NCBI GenBank assembly: GCA_038252255.1
Contig: JBBSAM010000010.1
Span: forward strand, 62,001 to 126,000
Length of the DNA: 64,000 bases
Direction: 5' to 3'
DNA from: Chersky-806 sp038252255
Lineage (GTDB): Bacteria; Actinomycetota; Acidimicrobiia; IMCC26256; JAENVU01
In this document: piece by piece, positions 1 to 8,436 of the stretch
Position numbering within the stretch: the stretch's first letter is position 1
Layout: each line of letters starts with the position of its first letter
Notes under the pieces: generated by a model
The model's database searches: none
Told to the model about the DNA's origin: nothing
What the model saw: the letters and a program-made list of their open reading frames with translations, nothing else
Position numbers and translations under genes: made by a program

Positions 1-205
1 GTTCGACGGCCCAGTGCTCCGAGTACTCCCGCAACAGCTCGTCCAGCTCGACCTGGTGCTCCTCCACGCCGCGCACGAGGTCCACCGCGTAGTCGTCGGG
101 CTCGATGGGGAGGTCGTCGAGCAGCTCGGTCACGGTGATGTGACGCACCTCGAGCTCGTAGCAGAGTCCCAGTGCTCGTTCGCGGGACTCTCGTCGAGGC
201 GCCAC
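1..205 (-). CDS. nusB: Transcription antitermination factor NusB, N-terminal part (cut by window edge)
   Basis: Read on the minus strand from a GTG at 205, this gives a protein beginning VAPRRESRERALGLCYELEV and continuing through a stretch rich in acidic and leucine residues to the window edge. The opening RRxSRERALxxxYxxE pattern is the signature of NusB, the all-helical protein that binds boxA RNA with NusE/S10 and supports rRNA antitermination. Only about 68 residues of an expected 130-150 are present. It follows efp by 10 bases on the same strand, and efp-nusB adjacency is common in bacteria. The start is not certain: there is no clear Shine-Dalgarno sequence, so translation may depend on coupling with efp. 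Confidence 0.8.
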   Translation of the reverse strand, partial: MAPRRESRERALGLCYELEVRHITVTELLDDLPIEPDDYAVDLVRGVEEHQVELDELLREYSEHWAVE

Positions 206-215
206 AGTGCTCTTG

Positions 216-776
216 CTACGCGCGCGTGAGGTAGTCGCCGGTGCGGGTGTCGACCTTCAGCTTCTCGCCGACCTCGATGAACAGCGGCACCTGGATCACG
301 AGACCGGTCTCCATCGTGGCGGACTTGCGCGCGCCGGAGACGCGGTCACCCTGCACCCCCGGCTCGGTGTCCCTGACGACGAGCTCGACCGAGGCGGGAA
401 GGTCCACGCCGAGCACCTCACCGTCGTGCATCGGCAGCACCGCGGCGTCACCCTCCTTCAGGTAGTTGACGGAGTCGCCGAGACTGGTGGTGGGCACGTG
501 CAGCTGCTCGTAGGACTCGTTGTCCATGAAGACGTAGTCACTGCCCTCGCGATAGAGGTACTGCATCTCCCGCTTGTCGATGACCGCGTGCTCGACCTTC
601 TCGTCGGCGCGGAACGTCTTGTCGATCACCGCGCCGGTGCGAACGTTCTTCAGCTTCGTGCGCACGAACGCCCCACCCTTGCCCGGCTTGACGTGCTGGA
701 ACTCGACGACCTGCATGAGGCCTTCCGGCAGGTTGAGAGCCATGCCGTTCTTCAACGCGTTGGTGGAGATGCTCAC
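216..776 (-). CDS. efp: Elongation factor P
   Basis: This 186-residue protein is the tRNA-mimicking factor that enters the ribosomal E site and relieves stalling at polyproline stretches. The length fits the three-domain EF-P family (KOW-like domain plus two OB folds). The tip loop reads HVKPGKGGAF with Lys at about residue 33, the position modified in several bacteria; no EpmA or EpmB modification gene is visible in the window. The C-terminal VDTRTGDYLTRA is typical of the family. The start is GTG at 774-776, and this codon overlaps the TGA of the upstream peptidase by 4 nt (GTGA), which decides the start and suggests translational coupling. Confidence 0.97.
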   Translation of the reverse strand: MSISTNALKNGMALNLPEGLMQVVEFQHVKPGKGGAFVRTKLKNVRTGAVIDKTFRADEKVEHAVIDKREMQYLYREGSDYVFMDNESYEQLHVPTTSLGDSVNYLKEGDAAVLPMHDGEVLGVDLPASVELVVRDTEPGVQGDRVSGARKSATMETGLVIQVPLFIEVGEKLKVDTRTGDYLTRA

Positions 777-1885
777 AGCACGAGATCCTTCGGGAATTCG
801 GTGAGGGCGACGGGCCCGTCGGGGGTGACGACCAGGGTGTCTTCGATGCGCACTCCGCCGACGCCCGGGAGGTACACCCCGGGTTCGACGGTCACCACGT
901 GGCCGGCAGCGAGGGTACCACCCGAGGTTGCCGCGACCCGCGGGTCCTCGTGGATCTCGAGCCCGACGCCGTGACCGGTCCCGTGCACGAACGCGTCACC
1001 CCAGCCCGCGTCGTCGATGACGTCCCGGCAGGCCCGGTCGACCGCGGCGCACTCGACGCCCACGGCCACTGCGTCACGCCCCGCGCGCTGCGAGAGCAGC
1101 ACGGTGTCCCACAATCGCCGGGCGTCGGCGCCGGGGTCCCCGACGCTGACGGTGCGGGTCATGTCCGAGCAGTAGCCGTCCACGATGCAGCCGAAGTCGA
1201 TGACGACGAGCTCGTTCGGGGCGATCCGGCGGTCGGACGGGCGTGCGTGCGGCTTCGCTCCGTTCGGTCCCGACGCCACGATCGGGTCGAAGCTCACGGC
1301 GCTCGCGCCGCGCTCCCGCATGGCGAACTCGAGCCGGAGCGCGAAGTCGCGCTCGGTCGGCGCCTCGCGCAGGCTCGGGAGGACGTCGGCCAGCGCGTCG
1401 TCCGCGATCGCGCACGCGGCGCGCACCCGGGCCACCTCACCGGAGTCCTTCACCATCCGGAAGTCCTCGACGAGGTGCTCGGTCGCGATGAGCTCGGCGC
1501 CCGGGAACCACTCGGTCGCGAACGCGCGCTGTTGCGACCAGCTCACCGCGTGGGCCTCGAGGCCGAGGTGCCCGATCTCACCCGCGAGCGCCTGCAGGAT
1601 CTCGCGCTGGCGCGCCTGGGTGGTACCGACGTCGACCCGCACGGCCGCGCCCACCGCGGCCACCTGCTCCCCCGCCTGGTCCTTGTAGCGACCGTCGGTG
1701 ACGAGGACCGCGTCGCTCGGCGTCACGAGCACCATGCCGGCCGAACCGGTGAACCCGGTGAGGTAGCGCACGTTCGGGAGACGCGTGACCAGCAGTGCGG
1801 TGATCCCTGCGCCGTCGAAGCGCTCGCGGAGCCGCGGGAGCCGTCCCGCGACGTCCATCGGCGGGAGTGTGCTCGTCATCAGCAT
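773..1885 (-). CDS. pepQ: Xaa-Pro aminopeptidase/dipeptidase, M24 family
   Basis: A two-domain M24 metallopeptidase of about 370 residues predicted to cleave the bond next to a proline in short peptides in the cytoplasm. The creatinase-like N-terminal domain (RYLTGFTGSAG) is followed by the pita-bread catalytic domain with the expected metal ligands: Asp in VIDFGC and CSDMTRT, His in GTGHGVGLEIHEDP, Glu in VEPGVY and Glu in RIEDTLVV. The reading frame stays open well upstream, but ATG 1885 has AGGAG five bases before it and matches the family N terminus; ATG 1879 is an alternative. Aminopeptidase P and prolidase cannot be separated from sequence alone. A proline peptidase directly upstream of efp is a common actinobacterial arrangement. 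Confidence 0.9.
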   Translation of the reverse strand: MLMTSTLPPMDVAGRLPRLRERFDGAGITALLVTRLPNVRYLTGFTGSAGMVLVTPSDAVLVTDGRYKDQAGEQVAAVGAAVRVDVGTTQARQREILQALAGEIGHLGLEAHAVSWSQQRAFATEWFPGAELIATEHLVEDFRMVKDSGEVARVRAACAIADDALADVLPSLREAPTERDFALRLEFAMRERGASAVSFDPIVASGPNGAKPHARPSDRRIAPNELVVIDFGCIVDGYCSDMTRTVSVGDPGADARRLWDTVLLSQRAGRDAVAVGVECAAVDRACRDVIDDAGWGDAFVHGTGHGVGLEIHEDPRVAATSGGTLAAGHVVTVEPGVYLPGVGGVRIEDTLVVTPDGPVALTEFPKDLVL

Positions 1886-1904
1886 CCCTTCTCCTGCGCT
1901 CGGC

Positions 1905-2336
1905 TCAAAGCTTCGAGATCGCGGCTTCCACCGCGAGTCGGTACCCGGTGCGACCGAAGCCGGCCACGGTGCCGGTGACGTACGGCGCGACGACAGACTT
2001 GCGGCGCCATTCCTCGCGCGCCGACGGATTCGAGAGGTGGAGCTCGACCTTGACCCCCTCGAACGCGGCCAGCGCGTCGGCGAGCGCGTACGAGGAGTGG
2101 GTGAACGCGCCCGGGTTGAACACGATCGCGCCGCAGCGCCCGCGGGCCGCCTGGATCGCGTCGATGAGCTCGCCTTCGTGGTTCGACTGGAGGTGCTCGA
2201 TGGTGTGGCCGGCGGCTTCGGCCGCGGCGCGAGCGTCGGCGACACACTCCTCGAGCGTGTCCGTCCCGTAGATCTCGGGCTCTCGCTCCCCCAGCAGGTT
2301 CAAGTTCGGCCCCGAGAGGAGCAGGATCGTCGTCAT
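1905..2336 (-). CDS. aroQ: 3-dehydroquinate dehydratase, type II
   Basis: A 143-residue type II dehydroquinase catalysing the third shikimate-pathway step, 3-dehydroquinate to 3-dehydroshikimate. The N-terminal SGPNLNLLGEREPEIYG contains the family signature with the catalytic Tyr in IYGT. The central FNPGAFTHSSYAL and the VELHLSN motif with the active-site His are intact, and the length matches the dodecameric flavodoxin-fold enzymes. It lies 5 bases downstream of aroB and starts the peptidase/efp end of the same minus-strand operon, so it is most likely co-transcribed with aroC-aroK-aroB. Confidence 0.96.
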   Translation of the reverse strand: MTTILLLSGPNLNLLGEREPEIYGTDTLEECVADARAAAEAAGHTIEHLQSNHEGELIDAIQAARGRCGAIVFNPGAFTHSSYALADALAAFEGVKVELHLSNPSAREEWRRKSVVAPYVTGTVAGFGRTGYRLAVEAAISKL

Positions 2337-2341
2337 CGTCT

Positions 2342-3430
2342 CTAGTCTCCGATTCCTACGGACGCGAACGCGTATCGCAGTGCGTGCTCGGGCGGATCGT
2401 CGACCCGCTCGATGCCGTTCGGTCCCGGCAGGACGAAGGTGAGACCACCACTCGCCTTCTTGTCCCGCCGCATGAGCGCGAGCAGCTCCTCCGGATCGAG
2501 CGCTTCACCACCGGGCACCTCGGTGACGAGCCCGAGTGTCGCGGGGACCGCCTGGTAGCGATCGACGACATCCGGCCCGACCCGTTCACACCCGCCGGCC
2601 AACGCACCCGCGAAGACCAGGCCGATCGCAACCGCCTCGCCGTGCGTCAGGCCGTAGCCGCCCGCGGTCTCGAGCGCATGCGCGAACGTGTGGCCGAGGT
2701 TCAGGGTCGCCCGCAACCCGGTGCGTTCCTCCGGGTCGCTCGCCACGACCTCGGCCTTGATCCTCACGCAGCGGGTGACGAGATCGCCGAGCACCGCCGG
2801 GTCCCGCGCCAGCACCGCCGCCGTCTCGAGGCGCAGCAGCTCGACCAGCCCGCTCGGATCCGCCACGACGTCGCCCAGGAGCGCGTACTTCGCCACCTCG
2901 CCGAGCCCCGAGCGGTACTCGCCCTCGGGCAGCGTGGCGAGGGTGTCGATGTCCGCGACCACCCCCACCGGCTGGTGGAACGCGCCGACCAGGTTCTTGC
3001 CTTCCGGCAGGTTCACCGCGGTCTTGCCGCCGATCGCCGCGTCGACCATCGCCAGCAACGTCGTCGGCACCTGGAGCACCGCGACGCCTCGGTGATAGGT
3101 CGCGGCCACGAACCCGGCGGTGTCGCCGACGACGCCGCCGCCGAGCGCGATCACCGCGTCGCCCCGCAGGAGACCCCACGCGGCGAAGCGACGGCAGAGA
3201 TCTTCGACGGTGGACAGGGTCTTGGCTTCCTCGCCGTCACCCATGAGGAACAGCTCGGACTCGGCGTCGATGCTCGCCCGCACGGTCTCCGCGTACCGGT
3301 CCGCGACCTCCGGCTGGCTCACGACCGCGACGCGGCGGAAGCGGCGCAGCGCGTTGCCCGCCTCGGACAACGCCCCCGGCGCGATCAGCACGTCGTACGG
3401 CGGCGTGACCCCGACGGTGACGACACTCAT
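2342..3430 (-). CDS. aroB: 3-dehydroquinate synthase
   Basis: A 362-residue enzyme converting DAHP to 3-dehydroquinate with NAD and a divalent metal. The NAD-binding GGGVVGDTAGFVAATYHRG, the IGGKTAVNLPEGKNLVGAFHQP segment and the metal-site His residues in LNLGHTFAHALE and LTHGEAVAIG are present. The frame is open far upstream, but the family start is MSVVTVGV at ATG 3430, whose ATGA overlaps the aroK stop. The length matches stand-alone AroB. Its fixed order with aroK and aroC shows a shikimate operon. Steps missing here (DAHP synthase, EPSP synthase) must be elsewhere; aroE is about 19 kb away in this window. Confidence 0.97.
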   Translation of the reverse strand: MSVVTVGVTPPYDVLIAPGALSEAGNALRRFRRVAVVSQPEVADRYAETVRASIDAESELFLMGDGEEAKTLSTVEDLCRRFAAWGLLRGDAVIALGGGVVGDTAGFVAATYHRGVAVLQVPTTLLAMVDAAIGGKTAVNLPEGKNLVGAFHQPVGVVADIDTLATLPEGEYRSGLGEVAKYALLGDVVADPSGLVELLRLETAAVLARDPAVLGDLVTRCVRIKAEVVASDPEERTGLRATLNLGHTFAHALETAGGYGLTHGEAVAIGLVFAGALAGGCERVGPDVVDRYQAVPATLGLVTEVPGGEALDPEELLALMRRDKKASGGLTFVLPGPNGIERVDDPPEHALRYAFASVGIGD

Positions 3431-3954
3431 GAGGGCGCTCCCGCGAACACCTCGAGCACGGCGTCGGCGACCGCGTCCTGGGTCTCGTGGTCGGTGTCGA
3501 CCACGGCGTGCGCCGCGGCTTCGTACGCGTCGGCCCGCAGGATCGCGAGCCGCTCGAGCGTTGCCGCAGGCTGGGCCCCGCGCAGTAGCGGCCGGGTCTC
3601 CGGCTGGCGTTCCACCCGGGCGCTCAGAACCTCCGGCGAGGCCCGCAGCCAGACGACGAACCCGCTCGCGCGCATGGCCCGGCGGCTCTCGGGGTCGAGG
3701 ATCGCACCCCCACCGCACGCGATCACGAGTGGCTCGGGCGACGCGGCCGCATCGGCGACCGCGGTGCGTTCGGCGGCGCGAAATGCTTCCTCGCCCCGGG
3801 TCTCGAAGACCTCGGCCACGCGCATGCCGGTCGCGGTCTCGACGAGCTCGTCGGTGTCCACGAACGGGCGCGCCAACCGCTCGGCACACCGGCGCCCCAC
3901 CGAGGTCTTGCCCGCGCCCATCAGGCCGACGAGCACGAGGTGTCGTTCACCCAC
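3427..3954 (-). CDS. aroK: Shikimate kinase
   Basis: A 175-residue P-loop kinase that phosphorylates shikimate at the 3-hydroxyl using ATP. The Walker A motif GLMGAGKTSVGRR lies at about residues 10-20, followed by the shikimate-binding DTDELVE and by the Walker B-like IACGGGAI. The lid region carries RPLLRG. The start codon is GTG at 3954. The gene overlaps aroB by 4 nt and follows aroC by 9 nt, giving tight coupling of three consecutive pathway enzymes. Confidence 0.96.
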   Translation of the reverse strand: MGERHLVLVGLMGAGKTSVGRRCAERLARPFVDTDELVETATGMRVAEVFETRGEEAFRAAERTAVADAAASPEPLVIACGGGAILDPESRRAMRASGFVVWLRASPEVLSARVERQPETRPLLRGAQPAATLERLAILRADAYEAAAHAVVDTDHETQDAVADAVLEVFAGAPS

Positions 3955-3963
3955 GACCGCAGC

Positions 3964-5121
3964 TCACGACAAGGAGGCGAGGTACGAGGTGTGGTTCCTC
4001 ACGAGCTCTTCGAGCGAGTCGCCCCCGAACTTGCGCAGTGCCTCGTTGGCGAGAACGAGCGCGACCATCGTCTCGCCGACGACGCCCGCGGCGGGCACGG
4101 CGGTGACGTCGGTGCGCTCCTTGAACGAGACGGTCTCTTCCTTGGTCTCGACGTCCACGGTCTTCAGCACCGGCCGGTTGAGCGTCGCGAGCGGCTTCAT
4201 CGAGACGCGGGCCACGAGCAGGTCGCCGGTCGTCATGCCGCCCTCGGTACCACCGGCGCGGTGCGAGCCGCGCGTGTACGAGCCGGTCTCGGCGTCCCAG
4301 AGGATCTCGTCGTGCGCGTCGCTGCCCCGGCGGCTCGCGGTCGACAGGCCCTCTCCGAGCTCGACCGCCTTCATCGCCTGGATGCTCATCAACGCCTGCG
4401 CGATCAGGCCGTCGATGCGCCGGTCCCAGTGCACGTGCGAGCCGAGACCGGGCGGGACGCCGTAGCCGAGCACCTCGATCACGCCACCGAGCGAGTCGCC
4501 GGCCTTCGCCGCGCCTTCGATCTCGGCGATCATCGCCGCCTCCGCGCCGGGATCGAAGCAGCGCACGGAGGACTCGTCCACCCGCTCGAGGTCCACGGGA
4601 GTCGGGCGGGGAGCATCGGCGGAGACGGTCGCGGCACCCATCTGCACCACGTGGCTCACCACCGACGCGCCGAGATGCGAGAGCAGCGCCTTGGCGAGGG
4701 TCCCGGCGGCGACCCGGGCCGCGGTCTCCCGGGCCGAAGCCCGTTCCAGCACGTTGCGGGCGTCGTGGAAGCCGTACTTCTGCATGCCCACGAGGTCGGC
4801 GTGACCCGGCCGTGGCTGGGTCAGGGGCTTCTCGGTCACCCCCGGGCCGGGCGACATCTCTTCCTGCCACTTCGGCCACTCGGTGTTGTGGATCACGATC
4901 GAGACGGGCGACCCCAGGGTGGAGCCGTGCCGCACGCCCCCGAGGAACTCGACGTCGTCGCGCTCGAAGCGCATCCGGGGGCCACGGCCGAAGCCGAGCC
5001 GCCGGCGCGCGAGCTCCGCGCCGACCTCGTCGATGGTGATCGGGAGCCCGGCCGGGAGTCCCTCGAGCACCACCACCAGTGCGGGGCCGTGCGACTCCCC
5101 GGCAGTCAGAAAGCGCAGCAT
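3964..5121 (-). CDS. aroC: Chorismate synthase
   Basis: A 385-residue chorismate synthase that removes phosphate from EPSP to give chorismate and needs reduced FMN. The N terminus MLRFLTAGESHGPAL has the GESHG signature with the catalytic His. A second signature, GRGPRMRFE, and the RASARETAARVAAG segment are intact, as is RRGSDAHD near the middle. It is the first gene of the aro operon: a roughly 110-base gap with a hairpin separates it from the pilus gene upstream. The product feeds aromatic amino acids, folate and menaquinone. Confidence 0.97.
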   Translation of the reverse strand: MLRFLTAGESHGPALVVVLEGLPAGLPITIDEVGAELARRRLGFGRGPRMRFERDDVEFLGGVRHGSTLGSPVSIVIHNTEWPKWQEEMSPGPGVTEKPLTQPRPGHADLVGMQKYGFHDARNVLERASARETAARVAAGTLAKALLSHLGASVVSHVVQMGAATVSADAPRPTPVDLERVDESSVRCFDPGAEAAMIAEIEGAAKAGDSLGGVIEVLGYGVPPGLGSHVHWDRRIDGLIAQALMSIQAMKAVELGEGLSTASRRGSDAHDEILWDAETGSYTRGSHRAGGTEGGMTTGDLLVARVSMKPLATLNRPVLKTVDVETKEETVSFKERTDVTAVPAAGVVGETMVALVLANEALRKFGGDSLEELVRNHTSYLASLS

Positions 5122-5179
5122 TATCGGCCCAGACTACCGGGCACACCTGCCAAGCCAGCGGTTACTTGAGGAATGACCG

Positions 5180-5223
5180 CCCTCGGCCACCAGAGCGTCG
5201 ACGGTCCACCGTTCGGCCGAGGG
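5180..5223 (-). terminator. Hairpin after the pilus operon
   Basis: Arms CCCTCGGCC (5180-5188) and GGCCGAGGG (5215-5223) form a perfect 9-bp stem, with a small inner stem ACGG/CCGT in the loop. It begins 12 bases after the stop of the last gene of the PilMN-PilO-PilP block and lies about 59 bases upstream of aroC, where a terminator is expected. No U-run follows, so strong intrinsic termination is not assured. Confidence 0.5.
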
Positions 5224-5234
5224 AGACCTTCGGA

Positions 5235-5873
5235 TTATTTGATCACCTGCTCGCCCTCGCAGAGGCTGAAGGGCGAGTCGCCGTACAGGAACTGGCCGCA
5301 GGTGCCGGAGAGCGACACGACCTTGTAGCTCGTGGCGAAGGTCTGGCCCGCGGCGACCGTGAACACCGTCGATCCGACCTGGACCCGCGCCATCGTCACC
5401 CCGGCCTGGTCGAAGACGTCGATCAGCGCGACGGTCGTGCCGGCCGACGGGTTCGGCGAGCCGGTCGTGGGCGGCGTCGCGTCCGACGGTGACGGCGTGA
5501 CGGTGCCGGTCGACGAGCCGTTGGTCCCCGCGTCGGACCCGCCGGTGCCGGTGCCGGTGCCGGTGTCGGTGCTCGGCGTCAGGCTCTCGTCGGTGACCTG
5601 GACCGCGGGCTCGAACGGATTGCGCGTCGCGAAGACGTCGAACTGGCCGTTCGGCAACGTCGGCTCGCCGGGTGCCGTCGTGGGGGTTGTGCCCGCGGCC
5701 GCGCCGCCGGCGGCCTCGGCCGTCGTCACCGGCGGCGAGACGGTGCTCGGCCGGTTGCTCCCACCGCCACCGCCGTTGCTCATGAGGTTGAACGCGACGA
5801 GCAGCACGACGAGCACGCCACCCACGACCAGGATGATCGTGACCCGCCGGTTGTTCGACTTCGCCGCGGCCAT
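5235..5873 (-). CDS. PilP-like single-pass pilus assembly protein
   Basis: A 212-residue protein with a short basic N terminus, one membrane segment at about residues 11-31, a long low-complexity linker rich in Thr, Gly, Ser and Pro (about 35-135), and a compact C-terminal domain preceded by FDVFATRNPFEP. The NPFxP motif at the start of a small beta domain, and the position after pilM-pilN-pilO, are typical of PilP/GspC-like alignment-complex proteins. In diderms PilP links PilNO to the secretin; here no secretin gene is visible, so it may contact pseudopilins or the cell wall instead. Two cysteines near the end (GTCGQF and SLCEGE) could form a disulfide outside the membrane. It overlaps pilO by 1 nt (TGATG). 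The family assignment rests on context and architecture more than on sequence. Confidence 0.65.
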   Translation of the reverse strand: MAAAKSNNRRVTIILVVGGVLVVLLVAFNLMSNGGGGGSNRPSTVSPPVTTAEAAGGAAAGTTPTTAPGEPTLPNGQFDVFATRNPFEPAVQVTDESLTPSTDTGTGTGTGGSDAGTNGSSTGTVTPSPSDATPPTTGSPNPSAGTTVALIDVFDQAGVTMARVQVGSTVFTVAAGQTFATSYKVVSLSGTCGQFLYGDSPFSLCEGEQVIK

Positions 5874-6592
5874 CAGGAGTTCCCTCCGGACGAGGACGAC
5901 GAGGACGTGGAGGTGGTGGGTGTCGTCGGTGTGGTGGTCCCACCGCTCGTCGTCCCGCCGGTGGAGCCGGCGATCGGGGCCGCCGCGGCGTTCGTGAACA
6001 TGCGGCCGGTCAGCGTGACGCTCAACGTGGGGTCAGACGGGTTCGAGCTGCCCGCGGCACTGCTGCTGCCGCTGCTGCTGCTGGCGCCCGTGCTTCCCGT
6101 GCCGGACCCGGACCCGGCGCCGCCCGCGGAGATGCTGACGGAGTCGACGATCACCAACCGGTCGAGATCCTCGAGCCGGTTCAGGTAGTCGAGCACCTGG
6201 AAGAACCCGCCGTCGATCTGCATCGAGAGCGCGATCGTGCTCTTCGGACCTTGGGTGCTCGCGACGGGCGGGGAGGGAGAGATCGCGAGCCAGTCGACCC
6301 CGGAAGCCGTCGCGATGTCGTTCGCCTGCAGGATGAACTCGCCGAGGTCCGGCTGCTCGGGGACCGCCTTGCGCAGCGCGAGGAGGTCCGCTTGCTGCTG
6401 AATGCGGTTGTTGCTCAGCTCCTTCAGGTGGCGGACCGTGTTCTCCAGCTGTTGCTTCTGACGCTGCGCCTCGGAGACCTGCTGGCGCGTGTCGTTGAGG
6501 TCGTTCGACGTCGGCGAGAACAGGAAGAAGTACCAGAGGAGGATCAGCACGACGCCACCCGCTGCGATCGCAACGATCATGCCGCGCTTCAT
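5873..6592 (-). CDS. pilO: Type IV pilus assembly protein PilO
   Basis: A 239-residue bitopic protein: short cytoplasmic start MKRGM, membrane helix at about 6-27, a coiled coil (about 30-75, NDTRQQVSEAQRQKQQLENT) and a ferredoxin-like C-terminal domain containing LSMQIDGGFFQVLDYLNRLE, the most recognisable PilO segment. PilO pairs with PilN to form the inner-membrane ring linking the PilM/PilC platform to the pilus. The domain is followed by an unusual Ser/Gly/Thr-rich tail (from about residue 167) ending in a run of serines, also seen in its neighbours. It overlaps the PilM-PilN gene by 4 nt and the PilP-like gene by 1 nt. Confidence 0.85.
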   Translation of the reverse strand: MKRGMIVAIAAGGVVLILLWYFFLFSPTSNDLNDTRQQVSEAQRQKQQLENTVRHLKELSNNRIQQQADLLALRKAVPEQPDLGEFILQANDIATASGVDWLAISPSPPVASTQGPKSTIALSMQIDGGFFQVLDYLNRLEDLDRLVIVDSVSISAGGAGSGSGTGSTGASSSSGSSSAAGSSNPSDPTLSVTLTGRMFTNAAAAPIAGSTGGTTSGGTTTPTTPTTSTSSSSSSGGNS

Positions 6593-8436
6593 CGCGTGCC
6601 CTTCTGGGCCCGTTCGAGCCGGTCCGAGCGCGCGGCGCTGGTGATGCCGGCGGTTGAGGTGAAGTTCACGAAGTCCCGGCCGCTCGTCGACGCGTCACTC
6701 GCGCCCCCGCGGTTCGCACTAGCCACCCAGAGGTCCGAGAACGACGGGATCTGAGTGCCGATCCGCTGCAGCCACGCGGAGACCGACGGGAAGTCGAGAC
6801 CGACGACGGTGAAGGAGACCGTGCCCGCGGCGGCGGGACCGGACGTGGACGGCGCGGTGGTCGCGGTCGTCGGTGTGGTGCCGCCCGCGGTCGCACCCGT
6901 CGTGGTGGTCGTGGCGCTGCCGGAGGACCCGGTGGACCCGGCGGGGGACTGACCGGCGAACGAGCCGAACTTGGAGCTCCCCGACGACGACGTGCTCGCG
7001 GCCGAGGACGTGCCCTGGAACGCGGTGAGCCAGGTGTCGTTCGGGATCGTGCGCGCGATCTCCTGCAGCATCCGAGCCCATGAGATGTCGGTGGTGAGCT
7101 GGCTCTCGACCTGGCTGCGCAGCAGGTCGATCTGGGTCTGCGCGTCTTCGGCGGCCGAGAGGCTCTGCTTCTCGTTCTCCAGCTGCGCGTTCTGCTGCTG
7201 CGCCTGCCTGAGCCGGTCGCGCTCGGAGTCGAGCGCGCTCTTGCGCACCAGCCAGATCGCACCCAACCCGACGATCAGGAGCGCGGCGACGACCGCCGCG
7301 ATCATGAGCGCGCGGCGACGATCGCCGGCGGCACGGCCTTCCGGTCCCACGAGATTGATGCGGCGGCCGGTCGCGAGACCACCGAGCGCGAGCCCCGTCG
7401 GCGTGGGCAGGTACGGGTCGATGTCCTCGATCCGATCGGCCGGGAACCCGATGTCGCCGATGGAGAGCTGCTCGCGCGGCATCGCGGGCTCCACCGGCAA
7501 GCCGACGAGATCGCGCAGCTGCGGTGCGATCTCGGGTAGCAGCGACCCGCCGCCGGTGAGCGTGACCTGGAGCAGCCGCGTCGCGCCGGGCTGCCCGCGG
7601 TAGTAGTCGAGTGATCCGCGGACCTGCTCGACCAGATCGCTGATCGGACGGGCCATCGCGACCCGGGCGCGATCAGCGACCTCGTCGGGAACTTGGCCCG
7701 TCTGGCGCTTGAGCGCCTCCGCGGACTCGAACGGGATCTCCAGATCGCGCGAGATCGCGTCGGTGACGGAGCGCCCGGCCAGACCGAGCACGCGCACGAA
7801 GCGCGGGAGGCCTGCCTCGTGGACGACCACGACCGTGACGCCGCCGCCGATGCTCACGATGGCCTCGGCGCCGTTCCCGTTGTCCGAGACCCGCCGCCCG
7901 ATGGCCCGGATGAGCGCGAGGGGGACGAGGTCGACTGCGCTGACGGTGAGCCCGGCGGCCTGCACCGCGCCGACCAGGTTGGCCACCATCTCCCGGTGTG
8001 CGGCCGCGAGCAGGATCCGCTGCATCTGCTGCGGCTGGGTTCCGTCGATCCCGGCCTCGGGCATCGGCAGCAGCTCGAGCACCTGGAAGTCCAGGACGGC
8101 TTCGTCGTACGGGATCGGGATGAGCTCCTGGGCCTGGAAGCGGAGCGCGCCGGCGAGGTCCGGCTCCGACATGACGGGGAGGTCGAGCGTGCGCACGAGC
8201 ACGCGCGGGCTCGCGACGCCGACGCGCACCTCGCCCTTGCGGAGGCTGAGCTCCTTCCAGAGCCGCTGGATCGCCGCGGTGACCGCGGCACGGTCCACGA
8301 CCTCGCCCTCGCGCATCGCGTCGAGGGGAAGCGCGACCTGACCGAACGACGTGACCCTCGGTATGTCACCCGGCTCGAGCTCGACCACGCGTACCGCGTT
8401 GGTCCCGATGTCGAGACCGATCAAGCGGCGGGCCAT
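6589..8436 (-). CDS. Fused PilM-PilN type IV pilus platform protein
   Basis: A 615-residue protein joining two normally separate proteins. Residues 1 to about 350 are the actin-like ATPase PilM: IGLDIGTNAVRVVE at the N terminus, FQAQELIPIPYDEAVLDFQVL, and the nucleotide-site GGGSLLPEI. Residues from about 372 are PilN: a membrane helix at roughly 375-395, a coiled coil (about 398-430) and ISWARMLQEIARTIPNDTWLT, the typical PilN segment. The INL of RRINLVGPEG sits at residues 360-362, just before the helix; in unfused PilN a short INLLP-like motif here inserts into PilM. The periplasmic-side domain contains a Ser/Gly/Thr-rich insertion. No frameshift or internal stop separates the halves. The fusion would fix PilM:PilN stoichiometry at 1:1. 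Confidence 0.9.
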   Translation of the reverse strand: MARRLIGLDIGTNAVRVVELEPGDIPRVTSFGQVALPLDAMREGEVVDRAAVTAAIQRLWKELSLRKGEVRVGVASPRVLVRTLDLPVMSEPDLAGALRFQAQELIPIPYDEAVLDFQVLELLPMPEAGIDGTQPQQMQRILLAAAHREMVANLVGAVQAAGLTVSAVDLVPLALIRAIGRRVSDNGNGAEAIVSIGGGVTVVVVHEAGLPRFVRVLGLAGRSVTDAISRDLEIPFESAEALKRQTGQVPDEVADRARVAMARPISDLVEQVRGSLDYYRGQPGATRLLQVTLTGGGSLLPEIAPQLRDLVGLPVEPAMPREQLSIGDIGFPADRIEDIDPYLPTPTGLALGGLATGRRINLVGPEGRAAGDRRRALMIAAVVAALLIVGLGAIWLVRKSALDSERDRLRQAQQQNAQLENEKQSLSAAEDAQTQIDLLRSQVESQLTTDISWARMLQEIARTIPNDTWLTAFQGTSSAASTSSSGSSKFGSFAGQSPAGSTGSSGSATTTTTGATAGGTTPTTATTAPSTSGPAAAGTVSFTVVGLDFPSVSAWLQRIGTQIPSFSDLWVASANRGGASDASTSGRDFVNFTSTAGITSAARSDRLERAQKGTR

